Origin: Bursaphelenchus xylophilus
Taxonomy: Eukaryota; Nematoda; Chromadorea; Rhabditida; Aphelenchoididae
Length of the DNA: 64,000 bases
Direction: 5' to 3'
Assembly: GCA_904066235.2 (NCBI GenBank)
Contig: CAJFCV020000006.1
Span: 2,356,001-2,420,000, forward strand
Shown piece by piece: positions 51,126 to 61,579 of this stretch. Made by a program: the position numbers and the translations under genes. The notes beneath the pieces were generated by a model that made no database searches, was not told the origin of the DNA, and saw only the letters and a list, made by a program, of their open reading frames with translations. Within the stretch, counting starts at the first letter, position 1. Each line of letters begins with the position of its first letter.

Positions 51126-52103
51126 CAGGATAGTTTCAGTCTGACTATTTCTGCATTAAAAACCATATAAACGAACATTTACTTCAATAACCCTCATCGA
51201 ACAGATTAAACCATTACTGCTTCGTTTACAATGTACCTATCAGAGTTTTCTTTCCTAGAACGTATTATATTATAGGCCGAATGATGGCATTATCCCATCT
51301 CTGTCCCAATTACCACCGAAATCCTTTACCAAAAATTCGGCCGAAAGTCGGTTGAAACATCAAGAAAACGGTGGCCCTACATTGAGTGATATATGTCGTA
51401 ATTATCCGACCTAATCTTCGCGGAAAGCCCCATCCTGACCGTCCACATTGCCCTCCGCGCCCTAATCCGCCACCGATTCCGACGTCGGCGCCCGCAAATA
51501 GACGCTGCGGCGGTATCGCGGAAACAGATTAGCAAAATTGTCAGTGTGCGGATTAGGCGCCAATGCTGGAAGAAAAAAAAGTTCTTTTTTTTTGCTGCTG
51601 CGGAGAAACTAATACAAATGGGATTTGTGTTCGCGCGCTTTCGCAACCACGTTCTTCTCCCGTGGGCTCTGCACTAAGTAGATGAAGACCCGGAAGGTAC
51701 CAAGGGAAAATATTTTCCACAATCTTCATTGCAGAACTTGGACACACGGGAGTCTGATTAGGTTGTCGCGAAAATAATGAGCACAATGTCTTTGTGCTGG
51801 TTATATTTTTATCAGCTTGGTAATGTTTCCAAAACATGGGTCACAATCCGATTCGTTTGTTGCGATCTCTAGGCCTACATCGGCGTAAGCCAAGTCCCCA
51901 AAACGGCCCGAAAAAGTCTCCGCCGAGCCTTCGCCGATGTGTGAAAGAACCGCCAAGCTAGGACGTGGCCAACCTAATTTTAACCATAGTTTTTTAAATA
52001 ACTCGAAAGTCGGTCGTTAATGACACTATTCAGCGAATTTTTTTTCAAACGACCCTGCCAAAGATCTGGCTGGAAAGTCTCAGACTCAAAAATTTTCGGG
52101 GGC
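51126..52103. other. non-coding with a GC-rich island and repeat fragments
   Basis: The island 51420-51560 has CCTAATCCGCC and GCGGATTAGGCGCC. A Mite-A end lies at 51760-51792 and a Rep-T fragment (CTCCGCCGAGCCTTCGCCG) near 51918. No gene accepted. Confidence 0.4.
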
Positions 52104-52348
52104 TACAGTGACGGACCTGAACCTGTAACAAAAAACGTACCATTTTGCATCCGGGAAGTATCAAAAAATGTCGCAAAATGCCTCCCCATCAAGTAAAAAA
52201 ACTCTGGTTTGAAGAGCGCGCCACAAAAAGAACGGGACTGCTTTTTAAATCGGAGTTTTTTCACTTGGAGAAGGAGGTATTTTGCTACATTTTTTAATAC
52301 TTTTTAGATGCTAAATGATACATTTTTTGTCATTGGATCAGGCCTACC
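52104..52348. mobile_element. Pal-P copy
   Basis: ACAGTGACGGACCTGAACC at the left and CATTGGATCAGGCCTACC at the right. Confidence 0.7.
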
Positions 52349-52378
52349 AAAACTCTTTTTCTCCCTAACCGCTCTCCG

Positions 52379-52580
52379 CGGGAAGTGTCACAAAATGTCG
52401 CAAAATACCTCCCTCTCCAACGAAAAGACTCCGTTTTAGAAGGCCTCGCTTCCCTCACAAAAAGAGCCTTTGAAATCGAAGTTTTTTCACTTGAAGAGGG
52501 AGGTATTTTGCCACATTTTGTGACACTTTCTGGATGCTAAATGATACGTTCTTTAGGCAATGGATCAGGTACGTCACTGT
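52379..52580. mobile_element. Pal-P copy, left end missing
   Basis: Starts inside the arm at GCGGGAAGTGTCACAAAATG and ends GGATCAGGTACGTCACTGT. Confidence 0.65.
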
Positions 52581-52620
52581 ACGCGAAACGCGGAAAGTGC
52601 TTACGGAGGAAAAGAGTTTT

Positions 52621-52964
52621 GGTGGGCCTGATCCAATGACAAAAAATGTATCATTTAGCATCCAAAAAGTATTAAAAAATGTGGCAAAATACCTCCTTTT
52701 CCAAGGGAAAAAAGATCTAAAAAGTCCGATTTAAAAAGCGGGCCCGCTCTTTTTGTGGCGGTGCTTTTCAGAATAGAGTTTTTTTACTTGATGGGGAGGC
52801 ATTTTGCAACGTTTTTTTTTGACACTTCCTGGATACTTGATACTTGTAAAATCAAGTATCAACTCTTCATCGGGAGGCATTTTGCCACATTTTTTGATAC
52901 TTCCCGGATACTTGATATTTGTAAAATGGCACGTTTTTTGCCACCGGATCAGGTCTGTCACTGT
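52621..52964. mobile_element. Pal-P copy with an internally duplicated arm
   Basis: GGTGGGCCTGATCCAATGAC at the left and CGGATCAGGTCTGTCACTGT at the right. The segment GGGAGGCATTTTGC...ACTTCC(T/C)GGATACTTGATA occurs twice (about 52794 and 52871), which lengthens the right arm. Confidence 0.7.
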
Positions 52965-53580
52965 GCTCTCTTGCCGGCCAAGATCATTGAATTTCTCGGC
53001 TGCACCAGCAAAGCGCGAGCCAAAATTAAAAAAAAAACGGTATGTGACACGCTCGAAGTGTATGAAAAATTTAAGCAAACACATATCCTCTAATGCAAAG
53101 TAATTTACAATTACTTTTTTCAATGACCAATTCGTCTAAACCAACAATAATCCTCGGCCCACATCATGAAAAAGGCTTTGCACTTAAATACTAGGAACAT
53201 TTGCAATTAAAAGTCGAACAAATTTAGAATTTTTGGGGAATTACCGTGTAATTAATACCTCGTTAATCCCTCTTCTGGAAGCGAGTTTGTTTTTGATCGC
53301 TTCTGGCTTCGGATGCAGATAATTTCCGGAGAAATGAAAGGTCCTAAACATGTTTTGGAGGGCCTCTAAAGTTGAAAATAGCATTTCCTGTGATTACGAG
53401 TGACAAATCATGTTGTTGAATTGTCAGGAAATTCAAGAGAAAAATGAAAAAAAAGAAAAAAGTAGTAAAGACAGCAGTGGGATACAGTAAACCTGCTCAA
53501 AATTACTGGGGCCAAACCTGAAGGTTTGCTGAAAGTTAGCTGAAAATGGTAGGGCGCAGCTCGGAAATCTGGCACGGGCG
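52965..53580. other. non-coding stretch
   Basis: A short Rep-L fragment at 52970-53065; otherwise nothing recognised. Confidence 0.4.
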
Positions 53581-53705
53581 CAGCTTCCCTCACAAAAACA
53601 GCGTGCGTGCTTTTGAAATCCGAGTTTTTTCACTTGCAGATGGAGGTATTTTGCCACATTTTGGGGCACTTCCTGGATGCTAAATGATACGTGTTTTGCC
53701 ACTGT
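53581..53705. mobile_element. Pal-P right half
   Basis: From CTTCCCTCACAAAAACAGCG to ATACGTGTTTTGCCACTGTA. Confidence 0.6.
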
Positions 53706-53759
53706 AGATTTTTGGCCCAAAAGTTGGTAAAGATTTCACACCTTTTTTAGATGTTTTAG

Positions 53760-53965
53760 CATTAAACTATATGGACTGATTTTGCATAGATGAGGCAATA
53801 TTTCAACAAAAATGCAAAGCTTTCGCCACAAAACTGCCAAAGATATGGCCAAAAAGTGTTTTCCCTTTGCCGTTCTCCGCCTTTCACGCACTCTCTCAGC
53901 GGCAAAGATTGTTTAATATCTCGGCTGCGCCCTCGAGTTGAGAGCTCAAATTAAAAGTAAATGAT
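53760..53965. mobile_element. Rep-L fragment, reversed
   Basis: TGCCAAAGATATGGCCAAAA, CGTTCTCCGCCTTTCACGC and CGGCAAAGATTGTTTAATATC. Confidence 0.5.
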
Positions 53966-54608
53966 CTATGACCAAGGTAGATTAATCATGGAAAATTTCA
54001 AGAAAATACGTCGATTGCCACCCAAGCTATGTTGATCTCAAAAATAAGGTTTAAAAGTCCAAAATAGAGCATTAAAAAAAGTCATTAGACTTTATCGACG
54101 CTTAAAGAACTTCAAAAAGATTCCTAGAATTTGCAGCAGCACTTATCAGAACAGCACTCTCTACGGCTTGACGTATGCCGCATATACACATATAATATAC
54201 ATGTTCTACTCTAACAATGTCCGTTTGTTCAGCGCTCCGGCCCCGGCCCTCTAATCCCGGGTCGGAGAACGCGAGGATCGCTCTCGGCGGACCCCCGTTG
54301 AAATGACATGCTGACTATAGTCTACTTGCACTATTTTCTCCCTGCCTGACTCAGTGCAGGATTAGAAGGTGTTGTTTGGGCTTTGTGTCGGCGCGAAATC
54401 TTTTGTCTCGGATATCGCTGCGGCACTGTTGCACTTTGCCTCGATCCTGTTCAACATGGAATGTGGGGAAAGAGCACGTACAGTGATTAATCTGGATGTG
54501 TGAAGGCGATGAAACTACAAAGGAAGTAGCTGAACTACAAGCTTCAATAGGACAAGGATTCTATCTTCGGATAAAATTGTCCAAACGTCATCAAATGTGG
54601 CCTGGTTA
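53966..54608. other. non-coding with a GC-rich island
   Basis: Island 54225-54305 (CCGGCCCTCTAATCCCGGG). No gene accepted. Confidence 0.4.
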
Positions 54609-54753
54609 ATATTTGTCTGTCGGGAAAATAATGAGAATCTTTCAGTCATTGGGGGCCTATCGCTGAAGTGAAAAGCAACTTGATTTTGCAGCGACACAAT
54701 TCATTTTCTATGCGACTTTGCAGAGTGCTCATTATTTTCCCAACAGACTGATA
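54609..54753. mobile_element. Mite-A copy
   Basis: ATTTGTCTGTCGGGAAAATA at the left and TTTTCCCAACAGACTGATA at the right, with ATCGCTGAAGTGAAAAGC inside. Confidence 0.75.
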
Positions 54754-55202
54754 AAAAAATTTCCCAAAAAGCACTCATTAGATTTGCTTCCAATTTTTTG
54801 TGCCCATGCTCTGCCCTACTCACATATTAACTTCTCAAAATCTGATCTCACGCCTTGAAGGTGTAGCGGACATGCTAACGTTTTTTGAATGGTCTAACCA
54901 CCATGGAGTGCTATGAGAATGACCATAGAAGAAATTTTGGGCCATATCTTTGTGGACTTTGCAACAAAAAAATTGAGTTTTTGTAGAAACATTATTCTCA
55001 CTACGACAAACGGAATGCCAGTAGAAAAAGGAAGAAAAATTTAGATGTTTTCAGGTTTCTACAGAAGTTTGCAACTTCACAGTAATCTTTGATACATATT
55101 TTACAACATAAGGTCCTATCTTAGAACATATGCCATACTTGATGGCAGATTTTTGCATCACCGGAGCGGTAAGATCAAAGGAAATTTGGCAGTTTGCGCC
55201 TA
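54754..55202. other. non-coding stretch
   Basis: Weak Rep-L similarity at about 54930-55010; no gene. Confidence 0.4.
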
Positions 55203-55392
55203 ACAAGGGAAGTCACTTTTTTCGCAGACGGACTTTGGAACGGGACCTAGTAGGTTTCAAACGTGAAGCGTCTGCGATCATAAAACTGATTTCCAAAAGT
55301 GTTTACGGGGCTTCTCGGCCGAGAAAATCGACCGCAAAAGTTTAGCCGAAATGAGCGAATAGCCTCCTCAAAAGAAGCAGCTTATTTCATCT

Positions 55393-55462
55393 GCAGTGGT
55401 GGCCGAGTGGTCAGCGCGCTCGCTTTTTGCGCCAGAAGAGGCGGGTTCGATCCTCCGCGCAG
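55393..55462 (+). pseudogene. tRNA-like sequence (Ser/Leu-like A and B boxes), left arm
   Basis: A-box TGGCCGAGTGG is canonical for tRNA-Ser/Leu. A B-box-like GGGTTCGATCC follows about 40 nt on. The T stem and the 7-bp acceptor stem (GCAGTGG) do not pair well with the 3' part, so it is better called a tRNA-derived relic than a working tRNA gene. Confidence 0.5.
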
Positions 55463-55715
55463 TTTATTTTCTTTTTTGGTTCGTAAATATTGATTTAGTA
55501 TGTAAACATAAAATGTATACACTTTTGTAATTTTTTATAGTAATTTAAACATAAATTAAAAGCTGAATGTTCATGAATATTGTAAAGTCAAAAAGGGCTG
55601 GGTTAATGAAGATATAGTTTCTAAATTTGTGTTTTACTAAAAATTGCTAATAATTAGCACATGCGATGTTAACGGCATCTCTCTATTTGATTCAATTGTC
55701 AAAAGAAATGCATCC

Positions 55716-55787
55716 GCAGACGACCGAAGTCGAACTCACGTCTTCTGGCGCAAAAAGCGAACGCGCTGACCACCCGGCCACCACTGC
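55716..55787 (-). pseudogene. tRNA-like sequence, right arm
   Basis: Reverse-strand counterpart with A-box TGGCCGGGTGG and B-box-like GAGTTCGACTTC. It diverges from the left copy beyond GCGCCAGAAG, where the arm identity stops. Stems are imperfect. Confidence 0.5.
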
Positions 55788-56070
55788 AGATGGATTAAGC
55801 TGCTTCTTTTGAGGAGGCTATTCGCTCATTTCGGCTAAACTTTGCGGTCGATTTTCTCGGCCGAGAAGCCCCGTAAACACTTTTGGAAATCAGTTTTATG
55901 ATCGCAGACGCTTCACGTTTGAAACCTACTAGGTCCCGTTCCAAAGTCCGTCTGCGAAAAAAGTGACTTCCCTTGTAAGCGGTCTAGTCCAGGCGGAGGC
56001 TGATTTTTGCCAGCCTGAAATCTTGAAACAGAGGAATGTTCGCCACCTCTGCCCAAATTATTACATATGC

Positions 56071-56294
56071 ACAGTGGGGGGCGTGATCCAGTGACAAAAA
56101 ATGTACCATTTTTCTTCCGGGAAGTATAAAAAATATGGCAAAATACCTCCTCTCCAAGTGAAAAGACTCCGATTTCAAAAGCGCCCTTTAAAATGGACTT
56201 TTTTAGTTGGAGAAGGAGGTATTTTGCTGCATTTTTTGATACTTCTCGGATGCAAAATGGTACGTTTTTTGCCACTGGATCAGGTCCCCACAAT
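56071..56294. mobile_element. Pal-P copy
   Basis: ACAGTGGGGGGCGTGATCCA at the left and ACTGGATCAGGTCCCCACAA at the right, with a shortened centre. Confidence 0.7.
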
Positions 56295-56880
56295 GACCTC
56301 TGCAGGTCATTGTTTTGTGTTTATTCTGGCAAAATTGTGACGGAAGTTTTGCCCAGTCCCATTACAAAATGCAAGCCTTGATCCCATCGCCCTGACAATT
56401 ATCATGTGCCGTTTAGCCCCCATTTCTCCGTCCCACTCTACCGTAGCCGGTTCACTTCAAATTTGTGAGTTTCGACCAGAAACCCGGCCTCCATTCTCTC
56501 CGTGCATCAGCCGTTTTTTCGTGCCTGCCGGTGCCACTTTTTTCCACCTCATTTTTTTGTATTGTTTTACAGAAACAACAACACAATTGTACGATATACT
56601 TTTCCGTTAATATCCTTTTATGTTATGCAGGGCCCGGCGCCGAGTTTCGAGATCCGCGGCCTACAATCGGGCGCGAGTTTGAAAACAGAGCGGTTGAAGG
56701 GAGCGAGGAGATTACAATGAAAGCGGGATTGTTGTAAAAAACCAAACTTCAGCGGGTTCGCTGCGAGGCGAGGTCGAAGAACGCAAGGAGATGACGTTTA
56801 GGTTGAATTTGCAAGAGGAAGTGCTTGAGATGAGATGCTCAGGAGTTAATAATATTAATAAAACTTGACACAACGCTAGA
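56295..56880. other. non-coding stretch
   Basis: Somewhat GC-rich at 56625-56715; no gene accepted. Confidence 0.4.
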
Positions 56881-56884
56881 ATAC

Positions 56885-57385
56885 TCTTTGCAAAGACAAA
56901 GCCAAGATTCTGAACTCGCGCTATGCAGAAACAACCGAGATTTTTCGTCCAAAATTTGGCGAAAATTAGAATTTTTTTTTGCGAATTTCGGCAATGAAAC
57001 TTTTTTGCCTATTTTTAACTATTTTTAAGTACCTCAAATGCGACGCTCAGATTTTGATAAAACTTGGCCCAAATTTGGAACAATTTTTTCTAAAATATAT
57101 GCAAAAGTCCTAGCTCGCGGTATACAGAAACAACCGAGATTTTTCGTCCGAAAGTTGGCAAAAATTTGACACTTTATTGCGAATTTTGGCACGAAAAATT
57201 TCATGCTTATTTCTAACATAGAGGGTAATGTTTCCACAAAAAATCTAGTTTTTCCCCTTGAAACTAGCAAAGTTATGGCCAAAAATTGTTTTTTTCTCTG
57301 ATTGCTCTCCAAATTTGTGTACTCTCTCATCAACAAAGGGAAATTTCCTGGTTGAACCTCTCGGCTCTTGCCTACTAAGCGCGAG
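56885..57385. mobile_element. Rep-L copy (two overlapping right halves)
   Basis: Two successive TATGCAGAAACAACCGAGAT or TATACAGAAACAACCGAGAT blocks, then AAACTAGCAAAGTTATGGCC and CTCTCATCAACAAAG in reverse orientation. Confidence 0.6.
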
Positions 57386-57464
57386 CTAAAAATATCCGAT
57401 GTTTACATATGCAAAAGCTACATCAAGTTGAGCAAAGACGCCCTACGCAGGCCTCATATCAATT

Positions 57465-57865
57465 CCTAAAATCTATTTCTTAGGCTTTGCCAAGGACTGC
57501 AAGATATTGAAATTTAGAGAGAATGTAGTCTATGTAGCCTAGTAAACAAGTCCCCAAAAATTTTAACCGCTCTTGCTGCAGCAGCCGAGAGATTCAACAG
57601 TCTTTGTGGCCGAGAGAGTATGCAAACTGTGGAGAGTGGACAGAGAAAACCCTTTGTTTTTTCGGATTTTTTGGCCATATCTTGGCCAAGTTCGGAAGAA
57701 AAAAATTTTTTTTTGTGTTGAAACATTGCTTACTACAGTAGAAAAAATATTGCCGTTTGTTGCTACAAACCCAAAAATCTTAAGAAAAAAGTCTTGGTTG
57801 TTTCTGCAAAACGCGAGTCCTAAATCTGCCATAAAAATGCCTTAAATTTTTTTTTTCAAATTTAT
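57465..57865. mobile_element. Rep-L copy
   Basis: GAGAGAGTATGCAAAC, GTGGAGAGTGGACAGAG, CATATCTTGGCCAAG, GAAACATTGC and GTTGTTTCTGCAAAACGCGA in forward order. Confidence 0.6.
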
Positions 57866-58261
57866 GTCAAGTTTCGTTTTCAAAAAGTATCAATTTCTCT
57901 TCAAATTCCAATTTTTTTCCTTTCCAATTACAATAAAACCAAGAAAAAATCACAGTAAACCCGAACTTGAACGGTCTCAAAACCAGATTCCTTATAAAAA
58001 AAACAGGCTCGCTTCCCTTTTTGATTTCAAATTCCCAAAAAAAGGAAGACGTAGAAATAGTGCAAACTCATAAAATAAAAGGTAAAAAGACAAAAACAAG
58101 GTCAAATGCCTTTGAATTGGAAGGTTTACAAACAGTAAAGCGATCGGTTTTTTTGGTCGGAAAATATTCTGTTTACGATTACAATGAAGACTCTCTATAA
58201 CGAAGACATTTTAGGTGGACAAAATTGTCATTAAAAAGCACTCGATTCGAAGGTAATTTAC

Positions 58262-58925
58262 AAGGAAAGGCTTCCAAGTACCCCAAGTACGACGTTCAGA
58301 TTTTCACTAAATTTTGCACACACTTCTGGAATAGACCATATATCAATTCTTGAAAATTTTAGCTCGCGCTTTGCAGAGACGGCCGAGATATTCAACGATC
58401 TTTGCGGCCGAGAGAGTACGCCAAGCTCGGAGAGCTATAAAAGAAAAAAGCTCTTTTCAGCCGTGTCTTTGGCAGCTTCGTGCGGAAAAAAATGATTTTT
58501 TGTGCGAAAATTGTACTCTGCCGTAGAAATAGGCATAAAGTTTTTGATGTCAAAATTCGCAAAAAAATGTCGTATTCATGCCGAGTTCGGGATGAAAGAC
58601 CTCCGTTGTTCCCACAAAGCGTGAGCCACGAAACTCGTCCTGGCTTAAAAACAGTACGCTAGCTATCATCTATTGGCCATATGACATATCTTTGTTAATT
58701 TTGAGCTGAAAAAAATTTAATTTTTTGTGGAACCGTTAAACTCAAAAAACTAGAAACAGGCATGAAAAATGAAAAAGCATGATACTCTTTCCTAATTTTC
58801 AGAGTCTTAAAATCGCGGTGGTTTCTGCAAAGCGCGAGCTGCAAATCTCGCATAGATGTCTTAGGAAATATTATTTTATATTTGTGCCAAGTTTCATCAA
58901 AATCTGAGCGTCGCAGTTGAAGCTT
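58262..58925. mobile_element. Rep-L copy, part of a large inverted repeat
   Basis: TACGACGTTCAGATTTTCAC at the left, CAAAATCTGAGCGTCGCAGT at the right, with extra duplicated interior (two TTTC/CCCACAAAGCG(T/C)GAGC blocks). Confidence 0.65.
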
Positions 58926-58926
58926 T

Positions 58927-59088
58927 CTATGCCAGAATTTTTTTATATTACTTTAGATAGGCTAATATCCAAAATTCCTTGCGGATATGCAAATTATCTC
59001 ATAGTTCTCCGGCCAGTTCTTATACGAAAGAAAAGGTGATCTCATCTTCCTAATATTAACACTCGTTGGCTCGCATAATAGTAATCGT
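58927..59088. repeat. left arm of a 2.3-kb-spaced inverted repeat
   Basis: AGAATTTTTTTATATTACTT through CTCGCATAATAGTAATCGT is the reverse complement, with few differences, of 61425-61570. The inverted relation continues outward into the Rep-L copies on both sides. Confidence 0.8.
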
Positions 59089-59307
59089 CAGAGATTGCCA
59101 CGGTCAAAATTTGCAGCTCCGGCTCCCGGCTCCCATGAAAAACTTAAAAAGGTCTCCGGCTCCGAATCCCGGCTCCCGTGCAAAAAATTTTTAAAAAATA
59201 TTTTTTCAAAAATAAGTTATTTGTTCCAGAGATCATAACCCAGCGTTTTTGCAGCCAATCCGTACGCAACACATCCTTCCCAATACTTTTCAAGCAATTT
59301 GGTTTAA

Positions 59308-59623
59308 TGTGAGGCGGAACGACCGAACTGCGAGCCCGAATTCCCACGGAAATCATCATTTATTATTCAAATTTGATTGTACTTTCCTACGTGGGATTTC
59401 CCTATATAAGGGCCGCTTTTCACTCAATAAATCACTTGATCTCGAGCTCTTGTCGTTCGTGTGCGTTGTCGCCCCGGGCCTCTCGACAACCACACGCAGT
59501 GGCGAACAGCGATTCGAACTCAGGCCCAGATACAGGTCGCGCCTGTTCCATCTGGCTGAGCTTTGAAATCCCCTTTCTGTGGAAAGAAAGGAACTAAACA
59601 GTACGACCCCGGGCCTCTCGACA
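59308..59623 (+). mobile_element. LTR-retrotransposon remnant with 5-bp target duplication
   Basis: Starts TGTGAGGCGG and ends CCTCTCGACA (TG...CA). It is flanked by TTTAA on both sides (59303-59307, 59624-59628). The first 181 bp (59308-59488) look like a complete LTR with TATATAAG at 59404 and AATAAA at 59426. About 117 bp of internal sequence follow, then an 18-bp repeat of the LTR tail (CCCCGGGCCTCTCGACA). No gag or pol is left; recombination or deletion removed the body. Confidence 0.75.
59500..59562 (-). other. primer-binding-site / tRNA-like segment of the LTR remnant
   Basis: Twelve nt after the LTR, TGGCGAACAGCGATTCGAAC could pair with a tRNA 3' end (...CGAATCGCTGTTCGCCA). Unusually, the complementarity to a tRNA-like sequence runs on: the minus strand has an A-box-like AGCTCAGCCAGATGG and the B-box-like GAGTTCGAATC. 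Confidence 0.45.
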
Positions 59624-59766
59624 TTTAAGAAGATCATGAAGTTTTTACTTCTCAGAGCGCTGAGAAGCCTGGCTCCCGGCTCGAGAGCCGGAGCCGCACC
59701 CAAAATTCCGGCTCCGGCTCTGGCTCCCGGCTCGGAGCCGGAGCCGCTCAGAGCCGGAGCCAAGAG

Positions 59767-60339
59767 TTTCGAAAATTATAAGCCTCGAACTTGAGGCATT
59801 CTTCCCGTTGGCCCCCTTCCTCCCCTGCACTACATCTTTTCTTCCAGTAATCAAAAACCCGTCTACAACCTGCCCTCTTATTTCCCTCACAAATCAATTG
59901 AGTAGGAGAGGAGTCGTATCTTCGGCATACACAACAATGCAAGATGTCTCAATGTTTGTATTTCCTACCGTAACCCGCCGACTTTTGTCATCTGTTTTGT
60001 CTCGTTTTCCCCGATCGTATACAAGTGGCAAATACAATGTAAAACTTCAAAAAAAATCTCTTTTAAATTTTCTAAGATTTTCTCAAAAGATGGCTTGCAG
60101 GAAAGTACAAGAGCCATGGTATTTTTGTAATCCCTCAGAATCAATAATCCGCCAGGCTGACTGTGAAATTTATAGTGCTAAGTGGCGGAACAGGGGGCTA
60201 ATCCGGACCCTGTCGAAAGAGTTTTCTGTTGTTTTAGGGAAGAGTTTATACAATAAAAAAGATGGGACAAAAATATGGCCATATTTGGAAAAAAAAATTT
60301 TTTGCAAATTTCTGCATGAGACATGAAAATTAACGGGGG
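59767..60339. other. non-coding stretch
   Basis: A 172-codon frame on the plus strand (59808-60326) covers it. It has no recognisable domain and its N- and C-terminal parts run into repeats, so I do not call a gene. Confidence 0.35.
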
Positions 60340-60680
60340 AAGTCTCCTCAACTGCGACGCCAAGGTCGTTAACGATCTTTGCCACGGAGAGAGTATGCTA
60401 AACTCGGAGAGAGGTCAGGGAGAAAAGCACTTTTTTGGCCATAACTTTGCTAATTTCATGCGGAAAAAATTGATTTGTTGTGGAAACATTACCCTCAATG
60501 GTACAAATAGGCATGAATCTTTTCGTGCCGAAAATCGGCAAAAAGTATCAAATTTTCGCCAACTTTCGATCCAAAAATCTCGGTTGTTTCTGCACGGCGC
60601 GAGCTAGGATTTTTGCATATATTTTAGAAAAAAATATTCTAAATTTGTGCCAAGTTTCATCAAAATCTCACCGTCCGAAA
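60340..60680. mobile_element. Rep-L copy
   Basis: CTCCTCAACTGCGACGC, GAGAGAGTATGCTAAACTCG, CGCCAACTTTCGATCC, GTTGTTTCTGCACGGCGCGA and CAAGTTTCATCAAAATCTC. Confidence 0.65.
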
Positions 60681-60699
60681 GGACTCGTATATACAAAAT

Positions 60700-61030
60700 C
60701 TTTAGACGGCGGTTTTCAGAGAGAGCCGAGATTTTTAGGTCGAAAAGCTGGCCAAAATTTGATAATTTTTTGTGATTTTTATGATTGAAAATAATCTTTA
60801 TTCTGCATGTAAAATTATGGACTAAAAAATCAGCCTTTGTTGCGCTAAATTTGAAAAAAATGAGCCAAAAAAAAATTTTTCGATTTCTCATTTTTCGAGG
60901 TATTCAAAGATCGTTGAATATCTCAAGTATTTTTGCAAAGCGTTGGCTAAAATTTTCAGCAATTATTATACAGCCTAGAAAGATGACAAGTCCAAAATTT
61001 CAAGAGAATCTGAGCGCTCCTCTTCGCGCA
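60700..61030. mobile_element. diverged Rep-L copy, reversed
   Basis: GATTTTTAGGTCGAAAAGCT, AAGATCGTTGAATATCTCAA and CAAGAGAATCTGAGCGC. Confidence 0.5.
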
Positions 61031-61424
61031 TTGCCCTTTTTACTATCAACCATACAACTGTCTACATCTTCTCTTTAAAAAAAAAATTTCGCCAGCAAAA
61101 TAAAATCCTGCCTCTGTATGATCACCTACAGTATCCGCCACCCCCAAAACTCGCCCAACTTTTCTTCCCACCTGAAAAAAAGTCGAACGCTAATCAAGGT
61201 GTACGACCGATCCCTCAAATACAATATCGCCCCGCTGCGGCGACAAAAGCAAGACAAACAAATCCATTCAGCGAAATCTATTATTCCTTATGTCACCACA
61301 AAGGTTAAGGCGCAAAAAGAAAATTTAAATATTCGAATTGGAAAGAAATAATTCCACTTTTTTCGTCACATCGGCCTTTTTGCGCCCATCATAAAAAAGG
61401 ATTTATAATTTTCGAAACGATTAC
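61031..61424. other. non-coding stretch
   Basis: No gene or repeat family recognised. Confidence 0.4.
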
Positions 61425-61570
61425 TATTATGCGAGCCAGCGAGTGTTAATATGGGGAAGATGAGATCACCTTTTATTTCGTATAAGAAGTGGCCGGAAAA
61501 CTGTGAGGTAATTTGCATATCCGCAAGGAATTTTGGATATTAGTCTATCTAAAGTGATATAAAAAAATTA
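61425..61570. repeat. right arm of the 2.3-kb-spaced inverted repeat
   Basis: Mirror of 58927-59088, including TTTTCGAAACGATTACTATT at its inner edge, which lacks the hAT-N insertion found in the left arm. Confidence 0.8.
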
Positions 61571-61579
61571 AAAAATAAC

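Larger units (their letters stand above)
55203..55976. mobile_element. foldback element with two tRNA-like sequences
   Basis: The arms 55203-55438 and 55742-55976 are inverted copies that differ at only a few positions over about 235 bp. Each begins ACAAGGGAAGTCACTTTTTT at the outside and ends in a tRNA-like segment at the inside. The spacer of 303 bp is AT-rich. No protein is encoded. Confidence 0.85.
59089..59766. mobile_element. hAT-N copy, 3' end truncated, carrying an LTR fragment
   Basis: The left end CAGAGATTGCCACGG is intact. The right side stops at GAGCCGGAGCCAAGAG instead of running to CAATCTCTG. It then meets TTTCGAAAATTATAA, which continues the arm sequence. The right arm of the inverted repeat (near 61420) preserves the empty site. 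Confidence 0.75.

Noticed and set aside
55393..55462. Functional tRNA-Ser or tRNA-Leu gene
   Set aside because: A- and B-boxes are present, but acceptor and T stems do not close properly and the copy is part of a foldback repeat.
59748..59942. Cys-containing minus-strand frame (HCCVCRRYDSS...)
   Set aside because: It begins without an ATG, its cysteine spacing fits no family I know, and it runs into hAT-N subterminal repeats.
59808..60326. 172-codon plus-strand frame
   Set aside because: No recognisable domain, AT-rich codons and no flanking splice or promoter signals; most likely chance.
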